Assembly (NCBI GenBank): GCA_030323885.1
Contig: CM059194.1
Coordinates: 7,463,686 to 7,527,685, forward strand
Length of the DNA: 64,000 nt
Reading direction: 5' to 3'
DNA from: Branchipolynoe longqiensis
Taxonomy: Eukaryota > Annelida > Polychaeta > Phyllodocida > Polynoidae
How positions within the stretch are numbered: position 1 is the stretch's first letter; the number at the start of each line of letters is the position of its first letter. The position numbers were made by a program, and so were the translations under genes. The notes beneath the pieces were generated by a model. It saw only the letters and a list, made by a program, of their open reading frames with translations. It ran no database searches and was not told where the DNA came from. This document shows, in pieces, positions 25,812 through 36,645 of the stretch.

Positions 25812-28800
25812 CTACAGATTTAACCTGTCTACCGGTCTAGTGATTCTTGAGGATCGCCTGATCTCCTTGGTGACTGGTGTTCTGACTACTTCCACTCTGA
25901 CCGGACTAGTTGCTTCTGGATCCTGATCCTGTGGACCTTCACCCACTGCCTCACTTGTGACCTCCTCTGAGCTTTCAGTAGGAGCGGTCTGACTAGGCAG
26001 ATCACTGTCCCTGACCCCCTTCAGTTCAAACCTTTCATTAACTTTCAAGAGGTGACGCCTATTGCGTCTTATGACGTTACCCTCTTCCGTCTGAATCTTG
26101 TATGACCTGGGTCCCACCTGCTCACTGACCCGGGCCGTCGAATCCCAATGAGTACCTCTTACTCTGACTACATCACTTAGACTCAGTGGGGGTAGGTCTT
26201 TGGCTGTCTCATTGTACTTTTCTACTTGTTTTTGTTTTATCTCTTCCTTTCTGCTCCCCTTTTCAACACCCTTGTATCTCTTATCCAGTCGTGGTATTTT
26301 CCCGTTTAGCTTACGCCCCATTAACATCTCCCCCGGTGACATGCCTATCTCTCTGGGGGCCATTCTATAGTTTAGAAGGGCCAGGTAGGGATCCCCCCCA
26401 CTCTCTTTCGTCTTATTTAGTAGGGACTTTATTATTCCTACTCCCCTCTCTGCCTGCCTGTTTGATTGTGGATATCTGGGACTTGATGTTCTATGTTCAA
26501 ATTGATAGGTCTTTGAGAACTTCTTGAATAACTCAGAGCTGAACTGTGGACCGTTGTCGCTAACCACTCTTCTGGGTATACCATGTCTGGCAAACATACT
26601 TTTTAAGTGTGTGATGACTGTATCAGAGGTCGTTGAGCTCAGCATGGCTATTTCGGGATAGTTGGAATAATAATCTATGCATATTAGATAATCCTTTCCC
26701 CCCCAGTGAAATAGATCCATGCCGACTTTTTCCCACGGTCCCCACTTTATTCTATCTTCTTCCCTGCTGTGCGTTTCTTTGGCCTGTGCCGGCCTGTACA
26801 TCTGACAGGCCCCACACTTTTGAACACTCCCTTCTATGTCATTATTGATGGTAGGCCAGTATATAGCCTCCCGTGCCATCCTTTTCTGTTTTTCTATGCC
26901 TAAATGGCCCTCATGCAATCTACTTAGCATTTCTCCTCGCATACTAACTGGTATCACTATCCGGTCCCCTTTTAGGATAATTCCATTTATCAGGCATAGT
27001 TCCTCTCGGAATGGTGCATAAGCTGGACAGTCCCCATTGTTCCACCCACTTAACATGCAGGTCTTTACCGCGGTAAGGACGTCGTCCTTACATGTTTCTA
27101 CCGCTATTTTATCTAGCTGTGCCTGGGTGGCTGAGACTGAACTATATATCATGTCTACCTGGGCTTCGACTTCTGTAGCTACTTTTATATCTTTCTCTGA
27201 CCTAGCCCTGCTGGCATTTGCTCGGGACAGGGTATCTGCAAGGTAAAGGTATTTTCCAGGGGTCCACCCCAGGACATAGCGATATTTTTGCAATTTTAAC
27301 ATGAGTCTTTGTATGCGGGGAGACATGTCATTCAAAGGTTTGTTTGAGAGGGGTATTAGTGGTTTATGGTCGGTCTCCAACTCCACTTTGTCCAATCCAT
27401 ATATATAACAGTGAAATTTTTCACAACCATACGCAAGCCCCAGACACTCTTTTTCTATTTGAGCATATCTTTGTTCACACTCCGTCAAGGATCTGGCCCC
27501 ATAAGCCACTGGCTTCCAATCCTGGTCATGGCACTGAAGCAAAACCGCCCCCAACCCATCCTTAGACGCATCGGTTGATACCTTGGTGGGAAGCCTTGGA
27601 TCATAGTATGCCATGACAGGCTTGGACGCCAATGTGGACTTCAGATCTTTCCATTCGGCCTCATGCTCAGGACCCCAGAAACACATAATTTTCTTGCACA
27701 GTAATGCCCTGAGATGAACACATTTGTTGGCGAGATTTGGGATGTACTTCCCCACATAATTGATTGAGCCTAATGCTCTCTGAACATCTTCTTTACAGGT
27801 TGGTGTTTCCATGTTTACAATTGCTTCAATCATATCTGAGGATGGGCTAATCCCCTTGTCACACAATGTCTCCCCTAAAAATGTTATTTGTGTTTTGTTA
27901 AGCTGACATTTTTCCCAGTTCATGTTTAGTCCATACTGCTTTATTCTTTGTTTCACAGCTGACAGTCTTTCGTCGTGCACTTTTTCACTGGCACCCCACA
28001 CAAGAATGTCGTCCATGAATACCCTCACGCCCTCTAGGTCCCCAAACATTTGTTCCATGGACCTATGAAACACTTCAGGGGCAGAACAAAGTCCGTATGG
28101 TAGCCTGTCATAGGCATATCTTCCGAATGGCGTATTAAATGTGGTGAGGGCCTTGGACTCATCTGACAGCTTTATCTGCCAGAACGCTTGCGATGCGTCA
28201 AGTTTACTAAATACCTGAGCTCCATTGATCTCCGCAAAGATCTCCTCCCTTGTAGGCAGCTGGTAGTGTTCGCGATGTATGGCCGCATTCAGATCTTTTG
28301 GATCTAGACAGATCCTGAGTCCGTCATTTGGTTTCTTTACCACTACCATGTCACTCACCCAGGCTGTAGGACTCTCTCTCTTGTGGATCACACCTATTTT
28401 CTCCATTCTACTCAGTTCCTGTTTCAGTTGATCCCTTAATGCTACAGGGACACGCCTGGCTGGCCTGATCACTGGTCGGGCATTTTCCTTTGTCAATATG
28501 TTATATACAAAGGGAATGGATGACAATTGACCCTGTGTGTCTGGCACTGTGTACTGTTTGACATCCTCCACTAACTGACTGTCCACTCGTCCTTGTATGA
28601 CATGGACACGTTTCACCAGGCCGAGTCTCTCACAGGCTGCTGCACCAAGAAGACTAGGGCCATTTTCAACAATTACAAACATTACTGGATACGTCTTCTT
28701 CTTTACAGTTACTCGCAGCACAGACGAGCCCCTCACTTTTATTTCAGCATTGTTATAATCGGTCAGGCGCACATTTGCTTGTTTCAGTTTGGGTCTGTCT

Positions 28801-29849
28801 CTCAGTTTCCTGTACTCACGGGCATTCAGGAGATTAGCACCAGCTCCCGTATCTAACTTGACCTGAATTAACGAGTCGCCAACCTCTAACATATGGACCC
28901 ACTGACAGTCTTTGTTAACACATACCTCATTGACACTTGCCCCTATACTCCCGATAAACACGTCTTGGTCTGAGCCATACTCTCCTTCCTCTGCCTGTTT
29001 GCTGTTGATCACGTTCACTTTAGTGTGACACAAACGTGTGTAGTGACCTCTGAAGCCACATTTTCCACACCTCTCTCTGAATGCTGGGCACTGTCTTACT
29101 TTATGTCTGGTCGCGCACCGCTTACAGTTGAATTCGCCATTGCGGCTCTCACCATGAGGTCCCGCTGTGGCTTCCGCTCTGCGCAACTTGCTGTCACTCC
29201 AGGCTCCTTTGTTCCTACTGTCACTGCTGCGTCGGTTGCTGTCATACCTCGCTCTGACAGCACCTACCGGCTCCGTCTCCACTGGGTTGATGACTTTCAT
29301 GTGCGCTTTTGTGGTCTCGGCCGCTTTGCACATGATTATCGCCGAATCCAACGTTAACCCCGAGTCTCTCAGCATTTTCTCTTGCAATCTTTTGTCTCTG
29401 ATGCCGACCACTAGTTTGTCCCTGATCAGTGACTCTAATAGATCCCTGTACTCACACGTGGCTGCCTTTAGCCTGAGGTCGGTCACGTACGCATCAATCA
29501 TGTCTCCTTCTTCCTGCTCCTTTGTGTTGAACACAAACCTCTCATATATGAGGTTCTTCTTGGGCAGACAGTAAGCATCAAACTTTTGTACAACCAACTT
29601 GTAGTCCATATTATTCTCCTCTGGAATTTCCACATCGCCCTCCTTTCTGGCTGGTGCATATTTGAACGTACGATACACTGCCTGTGCCTCCGCTCTGGCA
29701 ACTGTTAGCAGTAGAGCTACTTTTCTTGCTCCCTCCGGCACATTTATCGCCACCGCATACCATTCAAATTGTTCCTTAAATCTTTCCCATTTCTCCGCCA
29801 CATTCCCATCTTTCATACGAAGAACTTCAGGTGGCTTTAATGATTCCAT
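25812..29849 (-). CDS. Gag-Pol polyprotein of Ty3 element B, 1345 aa, uninterrupted
   Basis: Starts MESLKPPEVL at 29849. Domains in order: gag core (about 1-200), zinc knuckle CKRCATRHKVRQC and CGKCGFRGHYTRLC (about 255-285), retropepsin LDTGAGAN (about 330), RT with LDASQAFWQI and the catalytic FMDD (about 640), RNase H with STDASKDGLGAV (about 800), integrase HHCC (HEGHLGI, CGACQMYRP), DDE residues in GMDLFHW, SDNGPQFS and QAERG, then a C-terminal basic/acidic tail. Gag and Pol are fused in one frame, so no frameshift is needed. All catalytic residues seen are canonical. Translation probably starts shortly after the primer-binding site. Confidence 0.95.
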   Translation of the reverse strand: MESLKPPEVLRMKDGNVAEKWERFKEQFEWYAVAINVPEGARKVALLLTVARAEAQAVYRTFKYAPARKEGDVEIPEENNMDYKLVVQKFDAYCLPKKNLIYERFVFNTKEQEEGDMIDAYVTDLRLKAATCEYRDLLESLIRDKLVVGIRDKRLQEKMLRDSGLTLDSAIIMCKAAETTKAHMKVINPVETEPVGAVRARYDSNRRSSDSRNKGAWSDSKLRRAEATAGPHGESRNGEFNCKRCATRHKVRQCPAFRERCGKCGFRGHYTRLCHTKVNVINSKQAEEGEYGSDQDVFIGSIGASVNEVCVNKDCQWVHMLEVGDSLIQVKLDTGAGANLLNAREYRKLRDRPKLKQANVRLTDYNNAEIKVRGSSVLRVTVKKKTYPVMFVIVENGPSLLGAAACERLGLVKRVHVIQGRVDSQLVEDVKQYTVPDTQGQLSSIPFVYNILTKENARPVIRPARRVPVALRDQLKQELSRMEKIGVIHKRESPTAWVSDMVVVKKPNDGLRICLDPKDLNAAIHREHYQLPTREEIFAEINGAQVFSKLDASQAFWQIKLSDESKALTTFNTPFGRYAYDRLPYGLCSAPEVFHRSMEQMFGDLEGVRVFMDDILVWGASEKVHDERLSAVKQRIKQYGLNMNWEKCQLNKTQITFLGETLCDKGISPSSDMIEAIVNMETPTCKEDVQRALGSINYVGKYIPNLANKCVHLRALLCKKIMCFWGPEHEAEWKDLKSTLASKPVMAYYDPRLPTKVSTDASKDGLGAVLLQCHDQDWKPVAYGARSLTECEQRYAQIEKECLGLAYGCEKFHCYIYGLDKVELETDHKPLIPLSNKPLNDMSPRIQRLMLKLQKYRYVLGWTPGKYLYLADTLSRANASRARSEKDIKVATEVEAQVDMIYSSVSATQAQLDKIAVETCKDDVLTAVKTCMLSGWNNGDCPAYAPFREELCLINGIILKGDRIVIPVSMRGEMLSRLHEGHLGIEKQKRMAREAIYWPTINNDIEGSVQKCGACQMYRPAQAKETHSREEDRIKWGPWEKVGMDLFHWGGKDYLICIDYYSNYPEIAMLSSTTSDTVITHLKSMFARHGIPRRVVSDNGPQFSSELFKKFSKTYQFEHRTSSPRYPQSNRQAERGVGIIKSLLNKTKESGGDPYLALLNYRMAPREIGMSPGEMLMGRKLNGKIPRLDKRYKGVEKGSRKEEIKQKQVEKYNETAKDLPPLSLSDVVRVRGTHWDSTARVSEQVGPRSYKIQTEEGNVIRRNRRHLLKVNERFELKGVRDSDLPSQTAPTESSEEVTSEAVGEGPQDQDPEATSPVRVEVVRTPVTKEIRRSSRITRPVDRLNL

Positions 29850-29861
29850 TGTCCGCTAATT

Positions 29862-29881
29862 CCTTTTCACTCCTGGCACCA
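29862..29881 (-). other. Primer-binding site of Ty3 element B
   Basis: Minus strand TGGTGCCAGGAGTG immediately after the LTR; resembles the complement of a Leu-tRNA 3' end with one mismatch in my recollection. Confidence 0.6.
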
Positions 29882-29997
29882 TGTAAAGATCAACCATCAC
29901 TCTCTGGCATGTGCGTTGTTATGATTTATTTAAGACAAGATGGCCTCCAACCACCAGAAGTAGTTCTGGTGGCTAACACTAGTTGCGTATCTGGACA
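29882..29997 (-). repeat. 5' LTR of Ty3 element B
   Basis: 116 bp, one mismatch with 25553-25668; followed by the second AATAT target copy. Confidence 0.93.
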
Positions 29998-31156
29998 AAT
30001 ATGTTGACAACGGATCTGTTTGTTGGTGCCACCGTCCAAGTGAACGCTCATCCAGTCAAGTTCAAGCTCTACACAGGATCGGAGGCAAATGTTCTTCTGA
30101 GGAACATCTTCGACAGGGTTGCATCGGCGCGGCTGACGAAAACCAGGTGTTCACTCATGACATTTTCGGGGCATCGGATCACTGCCGACGGTGAGGCTTC
30201 GATCGACATCGACGGCAGAAACTTTACATTCCAAGTGGTGTGGGACTGCCAGCCCATCTTGGGTGAACAGGCTTGTGTTGTGTTGAACCTGTTGGTGCGT
30301 CTTGACGAGGTGAACTCTGGTGTGCCGCCAAACATTTCCACCCCAAACAAAGTCCACAGCTCGCAAGCCAATGATCTTGTAAGCAAATATAAAGATGTTT
30401 TTCAAGGTTTAGTCCTGATAAAGTCGAATGCTGTCATTCATGTTGACAAATCTGTACAACTTGTTGTCAACTCGCTGAGGAGGATCCCGTATGCGATTCA
30501 AAACAAAGTGCATGATGAGCTTGATCGCATGGTCAAAATGGGTGTAATTGTTGAACAAGATGAACCTACTGAGTGGGTATTGGCAGATAGAACTAGACTT
30601 TGGAAGTTCACTATTGTGCACGTTTAATACTCCATGGGGCCGGTACAGGTACACCCGTCTGCCTTTTGTCATCAAAACAGCCGGTGACATTTTTATTCAG
30701 GAAATGCACCGTGCCATGGGTGATCTACCTGGTATAGGCATAGAAACGGACAATATTTTGGTATGTGGGTCAACCATGGAGGAACACAACGACACACTGA
30801 AAGCAGTGCTGGACCGCGCTATGTCGGTAAATCTTAAGTTAAACGATTCAAAATCTTTTATATGCAAAACTACAGTAAAGTATGTAGGTCATCAATTTAC
30901 CCAACAAGGTGTGAAGCCAGATCCAGACAGAATACAGGCGATTGTAGATATGCCAGAGCAGGGTGACAAACAAGGTGTGCAGAGGTTCCTGGGCATGGTT
31001 GGCTATGTGCACAAGTTCATACCGAACATGTCCAAGATCGCTAAGCCACTGCGTATGCTCTTTGCTAAGGATGTCGCGTGGCACTGGCAAAATGAACAGC
31101 AAGTCGCGTATGACCAACTCAAAGAAAAATTGAGAACTCCTACTGTATTGTCATAT
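29998..31156 (+). pseudogene. Ty3 element A protease and RT, decayed
   Basis: Continues the gag reading across the insertion: VQVNAHPVKFKLYTGSEANVL, where the protease active-site Asp has become Tyr. After TEWV (30575) a deletion removes the first RT motifs, and the second frame (30548 on) gives GYWQIELD, LCTFNTPWGRYRYTRLP and a ruined active site ETDN where YxDD is expected. It then runs to the LINE insertion at about 31157. Confidence 0.75.
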
Positions 31157-31985
31157 TTTTTTTTTTTTTTTGGTAAAGTATTTATTCATCTGAATATGAC
31201 ATTTGTCAGCGCCGGAGCACTGGTCTTCCAGCCATCTTACTATTGGAATTGACATTCTAAATAATCTAAGTTTGGTCAGTGCTGTATTAGTCACAGCACC
31301 GATCATGTAGAATTAAGGGAGTGGCTCCTGCTGTATAATGTACAGCACCAGTCACTGCGGTTCATGCAAAAATTGGGAGCAGCACCGAGTAGAATATGTC
31401 TACTCGGGGCAACTCAAACAATCGTTACGGGTAACATTTTTTTCTCTTATAAAACAAGCTAAGTTTATAGTTGACAAGACATTTTGTCTGTCTTATGTAA
31501 TTTTCAATGTGTTTAAACAGATTGATAGTTTACTAATCACATTAGTGTAGTAAAGATGCATACTACACTTGTTCAGTGTGTTGATGGCTTTTTCATGATG
31601 GTTAAGGGTGGTGGCAGGGGAGGGGGCCCATTGGGGTGGCAGGGGGAAATAACCCACTGGAGAGCAAGCGAGGATGCGGGAGGGGCAGGAGCTCAGGGCT
31701 TTGCTAGTAATTACTGCAGTGGTTGTTCAAGGGCCTGAATAACCAGGTGGGCTCTATATGCATTTTTGAAGGCAAGTATTGTTTCTGTTTCTCTGACTCT
31801 GATAGGGAGGTCATTCCACATGACACTACCTTTGTAGATTGGTGCTCCGATATATTTATTTGTTGAAGGGTGTGGTACATTGAGTAGAGTGGAGGCTCCT
31901 CTTCTTGTTATTCTATTTGTGCGGTCAATGAATTTTTCATCTTTTGCGCGTTTGTGCATTAGTGCCATCAGGTGTAGGGCCATTA
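31157..31985 (-). mobile_element. 5'-truncated LINE with poly(A) tail
   Basis: A T-run (31157-31171) marks its poly(A) end. A 90-codon minus-strand frame (31983-31711) reads RRGASTLLNVPHP, GSVMWNDLPIRVRET and FKNAYRAHL, the usual C-terminal end of LINE reverse-transcriptase ORFs. Its 3' UTR resembles 15520-15765. It splits the RNase H region of Ty3 element A; target duplication is short or absent. Confidence 0.75.
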
Positions 31986-32755
31986 TGATGTAGACAAACC
32001 CATTGTCATTCAGGTAGATGCTTGTCAGTCAGGTCTAAGTGCCGTAATAATGCAGGATAACAAGCCAATCACACTTGCATCTCATGCGCTTGACTCAGCG
32101 CAGTGTGGCTATGCCACTATTGAAAAAAAGAAATGCTCGCAAAATGTTTCGGCTGTCAGAGGTTTCATGACTATATCTTCGGCAAAGAAGTTCAAATTCA
32201 AACCGATCACAACCCGTTAGTGACAATAATGCAGAAGCCGATACATAAGCTGTCAGCACGTATGCAAAGAATGCGATTGCAGAATTACAACATACAGCTG
32301 TATCACGTTAAGGGTTCTCTAATGTTCTTTGCAGACACATTGTCCAGAGCACACAGTGCTAATCTAGGTCATTCTGACCTATTTGACGACAGACTCAGCG
32401 TCGCTGCAGTGGACATGCAATCGTTCAGTCTGTTAAGTAAAATTGTCAAAGAGTATGAAAATAATGTATCCATGTCCATGTTAATAACACATATCAAAAA
32501 CAGTTGGGACACTACACGTACACAAACACCGCCATGTCTACGGCAATACATTCCGCACAAAGACGAACTCACTGTAGAAAATAACTTGGTAATGAAGGGC
32601 AATCGTGCTGTGTACCTCCAAGGCTCCGCAGTGAAATGATTGAAGCTTTGCACGAGATGCACTTGGGTATCACTAAGTCCAAGCAGTTAGCACGTGACTG
32701 CATGTTCTGGCCTAACATCAACAAACAAATTGAGGAAAAAGTCAGTTGGATAGTC
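31986..32755 (+). pseudogene. Ty3 element A RNase H and integrase start, decayed
   Basis: YDVDKPIVIQVDACQSG (RNase H) resumes after the LINE. A short insertion in an A-run (about 32125) shifts frame to CFGCQRFHDYIFGKEVQIQTDHNPL and the ADTLSRAH end. The integrase zinc-binding part (LHEMHLGI) follows and stops at about 32750, so the DDE core and the 3' LTR are missing. Confidence 0.75.
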
Positions 32756-32789
32756 TATTGTAGTAGGCCCCAAAAAGATTCAGTCAATA

Positions 32790-34492
32790 ATTTTCACAGA
32801 TAAAGTGGTCCTTAAATTTAATTATAAAAGCGTTGACAATGTTGTTGACTATATGGAGCAAGGCGACTACCTCTCTATGATAGACCTGAAAGATGGATAC
32901 CGCGACATTGCTATCCACCTGGAGGATAGACCTAGGCAGGGATTGGTTTGGATTACTTAATGAACTCAGGTTTTCGGGAAGATGTGCAACGGTGGATTGA
33001 CTTTGCTAGTAAATTTAATGGTAAAGCATTAGCACTTGAGAAATTTGCAACAATTACAGCCACATAGTGACTCGAGTAAATGGGGATATGGAGCCATCTA
33101 CAACACAGACTGGCTGGTTGGGTGTTTCGACCCTATTTATTAAAAACCACCAATGCGACATCCCAGACAATGAAGTAAGAAATGCACCTATTAATTCACA
33201 AGAAATGTGGGCAGTTTATGCTGCAGCAATGCACTGGGGGGCCATACCTGGGAAGGGGCCTCGGTAATGATGATCACTGATAGTGCTACTGTAGAAGCTG
33301 CACTATGTATGGGCCAATCAAAATGTCAATTAATTAATTATGTATTATGTCCAGAGATTGTTCTGGTTGTCCATAAAATATAACTTTGTATTTGCTTCGA
33401 TCCGTATTAAAAGTGAAGCTAACGTAATAACTGATGCCTTAAGCCGGTTGGATAAAGTAGGCATGACCACAGTGATAAAGAACGCTGACCCAGATGGGAT
33501 GCTATGTTGTAGTAGTTTATTTAGATGCCGCTTTTCATTACAGAAATCGGGAAGCTCAGGCTAGAGCAAAAGAATTTCCAAGAGAAATGCCATGCGCCAA
33601 ATTCTCTTCTGGCCAGAGAGACTCAGATCAATAAGTATTTATCCTTTGTAGAGAAAATTTCTGAAACCCATGCCCCTTTGCCATGTGATTTTATCCAGGT
33701 AGCGCTGTATGTGACCTGGCTGGCAAGAACCCTTAAATACTCATCGATTATTGACTATTTGAGCGGCCTTAATTATTTTCTCAAAGTACATGGGGCTACT
33801 CGAATAGATTATTCAGATTTTGGCATCTTCTCGACTCTGCAAGGCATTCGCAGGGAGTTAGCAGATGCACCAAAACAGGCAATTCCGTTATTGACAGATA
33901 TGCTGCAAAAGATCTTTTCCTTCCTGACCGGCAATTTTGGGCACACTGCATGGCGGGTGGCTGTGCTATGTAGCTCCAGGGGATTATTATGTAAATCTAA
34001 CGAAACTTTTTCTGACTCAATGGTGCGTAGGAGGGACTTTAAAATTTGTCCTAATAAAGATCCACAAATCAAAAATGATACAGTTTGGGAGATCTCTCTC
34101 GATATTCCGATAATCAGGTGTCCAAAAAATCCCTGTGTGCAGTCTATTGGACAGAAAAGCACTTTTTGGAAAGGCCAGCCGACCGAAATGCCCCAGCATT
34201 CTTATTGCCTGATGATGAAGGTAGATAGATGTTCACCATTAACATATGAAATTTATCAATCAACCCTGAAATGGTTTTGGAGGCCTTGCAGGCTTAGATC
34301 TATATCGAATTATTATCATCTCACTCGCTTCGGAGGGGAGGATGTACATACCTCTCTATGTGTGGAGCTTCTCTGGCGATCTGCACCAGGGGCGATTGGA
34401 CAGGCAACACTGTATTCAGGTACCTAAAAAATACCCTAACTGTGCGCATCATGGATGATATGCGAGTGGCAGCCAGATTGGCTGCAAATACA
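32790..34492 (+). pseudogene. Ngaro-like RT, RNase H and tyrosine recombinase remnants
   Basis: Fragments in order: RT motif A (GDYLSMIDLKDGYRDIAIH, about 32865-32930), thumb/connection (REDVQRWIDFASKFNGKAL), RNase H (SDSSKWGYGAIYNTDWLVG; ITDSATVEAAL), then a 300-codon frame 33525-34427 of recombinase core-binding helices (YLSFVEKISETHAPL, SIIDYLSGLNYFLK) and a damaged Arg region (SSRGLLCKSN). After further shifts, VFRYLKNTL near 34420 carries the presumed Tyr. It parallels 12660-14788 throughout. The RT YxDD region is deleted. Confidence 0.75.
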
Positions 34493-34540
34493 TGATTCAG
34501 AGTTGGGTTGGAGGGACCCACAGAGCGGGTCTGTTTGGCG

Positions 34541-34565
34541 TATAGTTCCCCTGCCAGAGAACTAT
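34541..34565. repeat. Hairpin palindrome, copy 1
   Basis: ATAGTTC and GAACTAT arms around CCCTGCCAGA. The identical 25-mer recurs at 37372-37396. It sits at the right edge of the YR remnant. Confidence 0.75.
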
Positions 34566-35800
34566 CAAAGACCCTATAACACTAATGCCTGGCACACACC
34601 TCCTGTTTACGATTCACGCGCTAAAACTGACTGCCCGACGCGACCCGACCCGACCCGACCCGACCCATTTCCCGACTAAAACTGACGACAGGGGGTACAC
34701 ACATATACCGACTGGAGCGCTCACATATACCGTCCGTTTCGCGACTGCGATCCACGCACCTGGTGTCCTTAGCGCGAACTACCCTAGCTACCCGAGCGCC
34801 TCCTAGCGTTCCCCCTGTTGGGTTCCCCCCTCTTGTGTTCCCCCCTCTCTTCCATTCCCCCCTCTCCCATTCCCCTCTCTTCCATTCCCCTCTCTTCCAT
34901 TCTCTCTCTTTCCTCCCCCTCTCCCATTCCCCCTCTTCCATTCCCCTGTCTTCCATTCCCCCTCTTCCATTCCCCTCTCTTCCATTCCCTCCTCTTCTAT
35001 TCCCCCTCTTCCATTCCCCTCTCTTGGAAGAGAGGGAATGGGAATGGGAGAGGGGGAATGGAAGAGGGGGAATGGAAGAGGGGGAATGGGAGAGGGGGAA
35101 GGGAAGAGAGAATGGAAGAGAGGGGAATGGAAGAGAGGGGAATGGGAGAGGGGGAAGGGAAGAGAGAGAATGGAAGAGGGGAATGGAAGAGGGGGAATGG
35201 GAGAGGGGAATGGAAGAGAGAGGAATGGAAGAGGGGGAATGGGAGAGGGGGAAGGGAAGAGAGAATGGAAGAGAGGGGAATGGAAGAGAGGGGAATGAAA
35301 TAGAGGGAATGGAAGAGGAGGGAATGGAAGAGGGGGAATGGAAGAGGGGGAATGGAAGAGAGGGGAATGGGAGAGGGGGGAATGGAAGAGGGAATGGAAG
35401 AGGGGGAATGGAAGAGGGGGAATGGAAGAGGGGGAATGGAATAGAGGGGAATGGAATAGAGGGGAATGGGAGGGGGGGAAATGGGAGAGGGGGAAGGGAA
35501 GAGAGAGAATGGAAGAGAGGGGAATGGAAGAGAGGGGAATGGAAGAGGAGGGAATGGAAGAGGGGGGAATGGAAGAGAGGGGAATGGAAGAGGGGGAATG
35601 GAAGAGAGGGAATGGACAAGAGCGGAATGGAAGATGGAGAATGTGAGAGGGGGGAATGGGCAGTTTTAGATCGTAAACGGGAGGTGTGTGCCAGGCATAA
35701 GATGGCTCAATCAGCCTGTACTGTGTAATCAAGAGCAGTGCAGCAATTGGTGGGTTTGATCATTTTGATACCGTTGGAGTGTCAGAAGAAACCCTGTTGT
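34566..35800. mobile_element. Foldback element containing a minisatellite
   Basis: Starts CAAAGACCCTATAACACTAA, like the MITE at 7309. 34585-34633 (TGCCTGGCACACACCTCC...) is inverted at 35659-35697, so the minisatellite 34820-35660 lies between long arms. Right flank GGTGGGTTTGATCATTTTG also matches the 7309 element. Exact ends unclear. Confidence 0.55.
34820..35660. repeat. GGGGAATGGAAGAG minisatellite with strand switch at 35024
   Basis: 34820-35020 is almost pure pyrimidine (TTCCATTCCCCTC units of 13-16 bp). From 35024 on it is almost pure purine (GGGAATGGAAGAG). The centre TCTCTTGGAAGAGA is palindromic. Long frames through it encode low-complexity repeats and are not genes. Confidence 0.95.
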
Positions 35801-35814
35801 CGCTTGGTAGGTCT

Positions 35815-36350
35815 GTGATGGGGATTTAGGGATGTGGTGGGGGTTTAGGGATGTGGTGGGGGTGTAGGTATGTGTGTGTTGGTCGTGTAGGTCTATGCTG
35901 GGTGTGTGGGCTGGGGTGTAAGTGTGTGGTGTGTGTGCCGTGGTGGTGTAGGTGTGTGGTTGAGGTGTAGGTGTGTGGTTGAGGTGTAGGTGTGTGTGCT
36001 GAGGGTGTAGGTGTGTGGCAGTGGTGTAGGTGTGGTGTGTGTGTGGTGGGAGTGTAGGTGTTTGGTGGGGGGTGTCCTGGGGGTTTAGGGATGTGGTGGG
36101 GGAATAGGTGTGTGGTGGGGGGTTTAGGTGTGTGTGGTGGAGGTTTAGGGCTGTGGTGAGGGTGTAGGTGTGTGGTGGGGTTTAGGGATGCTAAAAATTG
36201 TGAGATGCCGCTCTGCAAGACCCCTACACCTCTACCACAAACCACCTACACCTCCACCACACACACACTACAGACCCAACCCACACACACACACCTACAC
36301 CCCCACCATACCCACCTACACCCCAACCACAAACACAGTCAACCCCTACC
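35815..36350. repeat. GGTGTAGGTGTGTG minisatellite with strand switch near 36200
   Basis: G/T-rich units from 35815 to 36180, then the complementary CACCTACACC units from 36215 to 36350. Confidence 0.9.
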
Positions 36351-36439
36351 ACACAGAATGTGTGTATGGTAGTGGGGGTGGGTGGGGTGGAGGGGCAGTG
36401 GTGGTGGTGGGAGTTCTATAGGAGTAGCAACACGCAACC

Positions 36440-36628
36440 AGTGGGGTTTGTTTGTTGTTGTTTTACATCCTAGCAACATCTAAGGTCATATCAGGATGTC
36501 TACCGACTTGTGACAGTGAGCACTCATGGCGACTTTATAGTGCTGCCTCACTGGAAGACCAGGCCGCCAGCACCATGACCTGATATCCCACTCAGTCACA
36601 TTATCCTGACACTGAGCCAACCAGTCCG
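36440..36628. mobile_element. SINE body fragment
   Basis: Contains CATCCTAGCAACATC, TATAGTGCTGCCTCACTGG, CAGCACCATGACCTGATATC and CACATTATCCTGACACTGAGC. The tRNA head is missing; a poly(C) and purine tract follow. Confidence 0.65.
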
Positions 36629-36645
36629 CAACCAGTGGGGACCTC

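Larger units (their letters stand above)
25553..29997 (-). mobile_element. Young, structurally intact Ty3/gypsy retrotransposon B (4445 bp)
   Basis: LTRs at 25553-25668 and 29882-29997, both 116 bp with a single difference (T/C near 25585). TG...CA ends, a perfect 5-bp target duplication AATAT (25548-25552, 29998-30002), a polypurine tract (complement of TCTTCCCCCTC, 25669-25679) and a primer-binding site (complement of 29868-29881, TGGTGCCAGGAGTG, Leu-tRNA-like by memory of tRNA ends). One open frame encodes all core proteins. Inserted in the gag-protease junction of Ty3 element A. Near-identical LTRs mean recent insertion, and nothing visible blocks activity. No envelope gene. Confidence 0.93.

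Noticed and set aside
26186..29859. Plus-strand frames across the Ty3 element
   Set aside because: Shadows of the 1345-codon minus-strand polyprotein.
34621..35732. Several frames of 300-330 codons on both strands
   Set aside because: All lie in the GGAATGGAAGAG minisatellite; low complexity with no domain.
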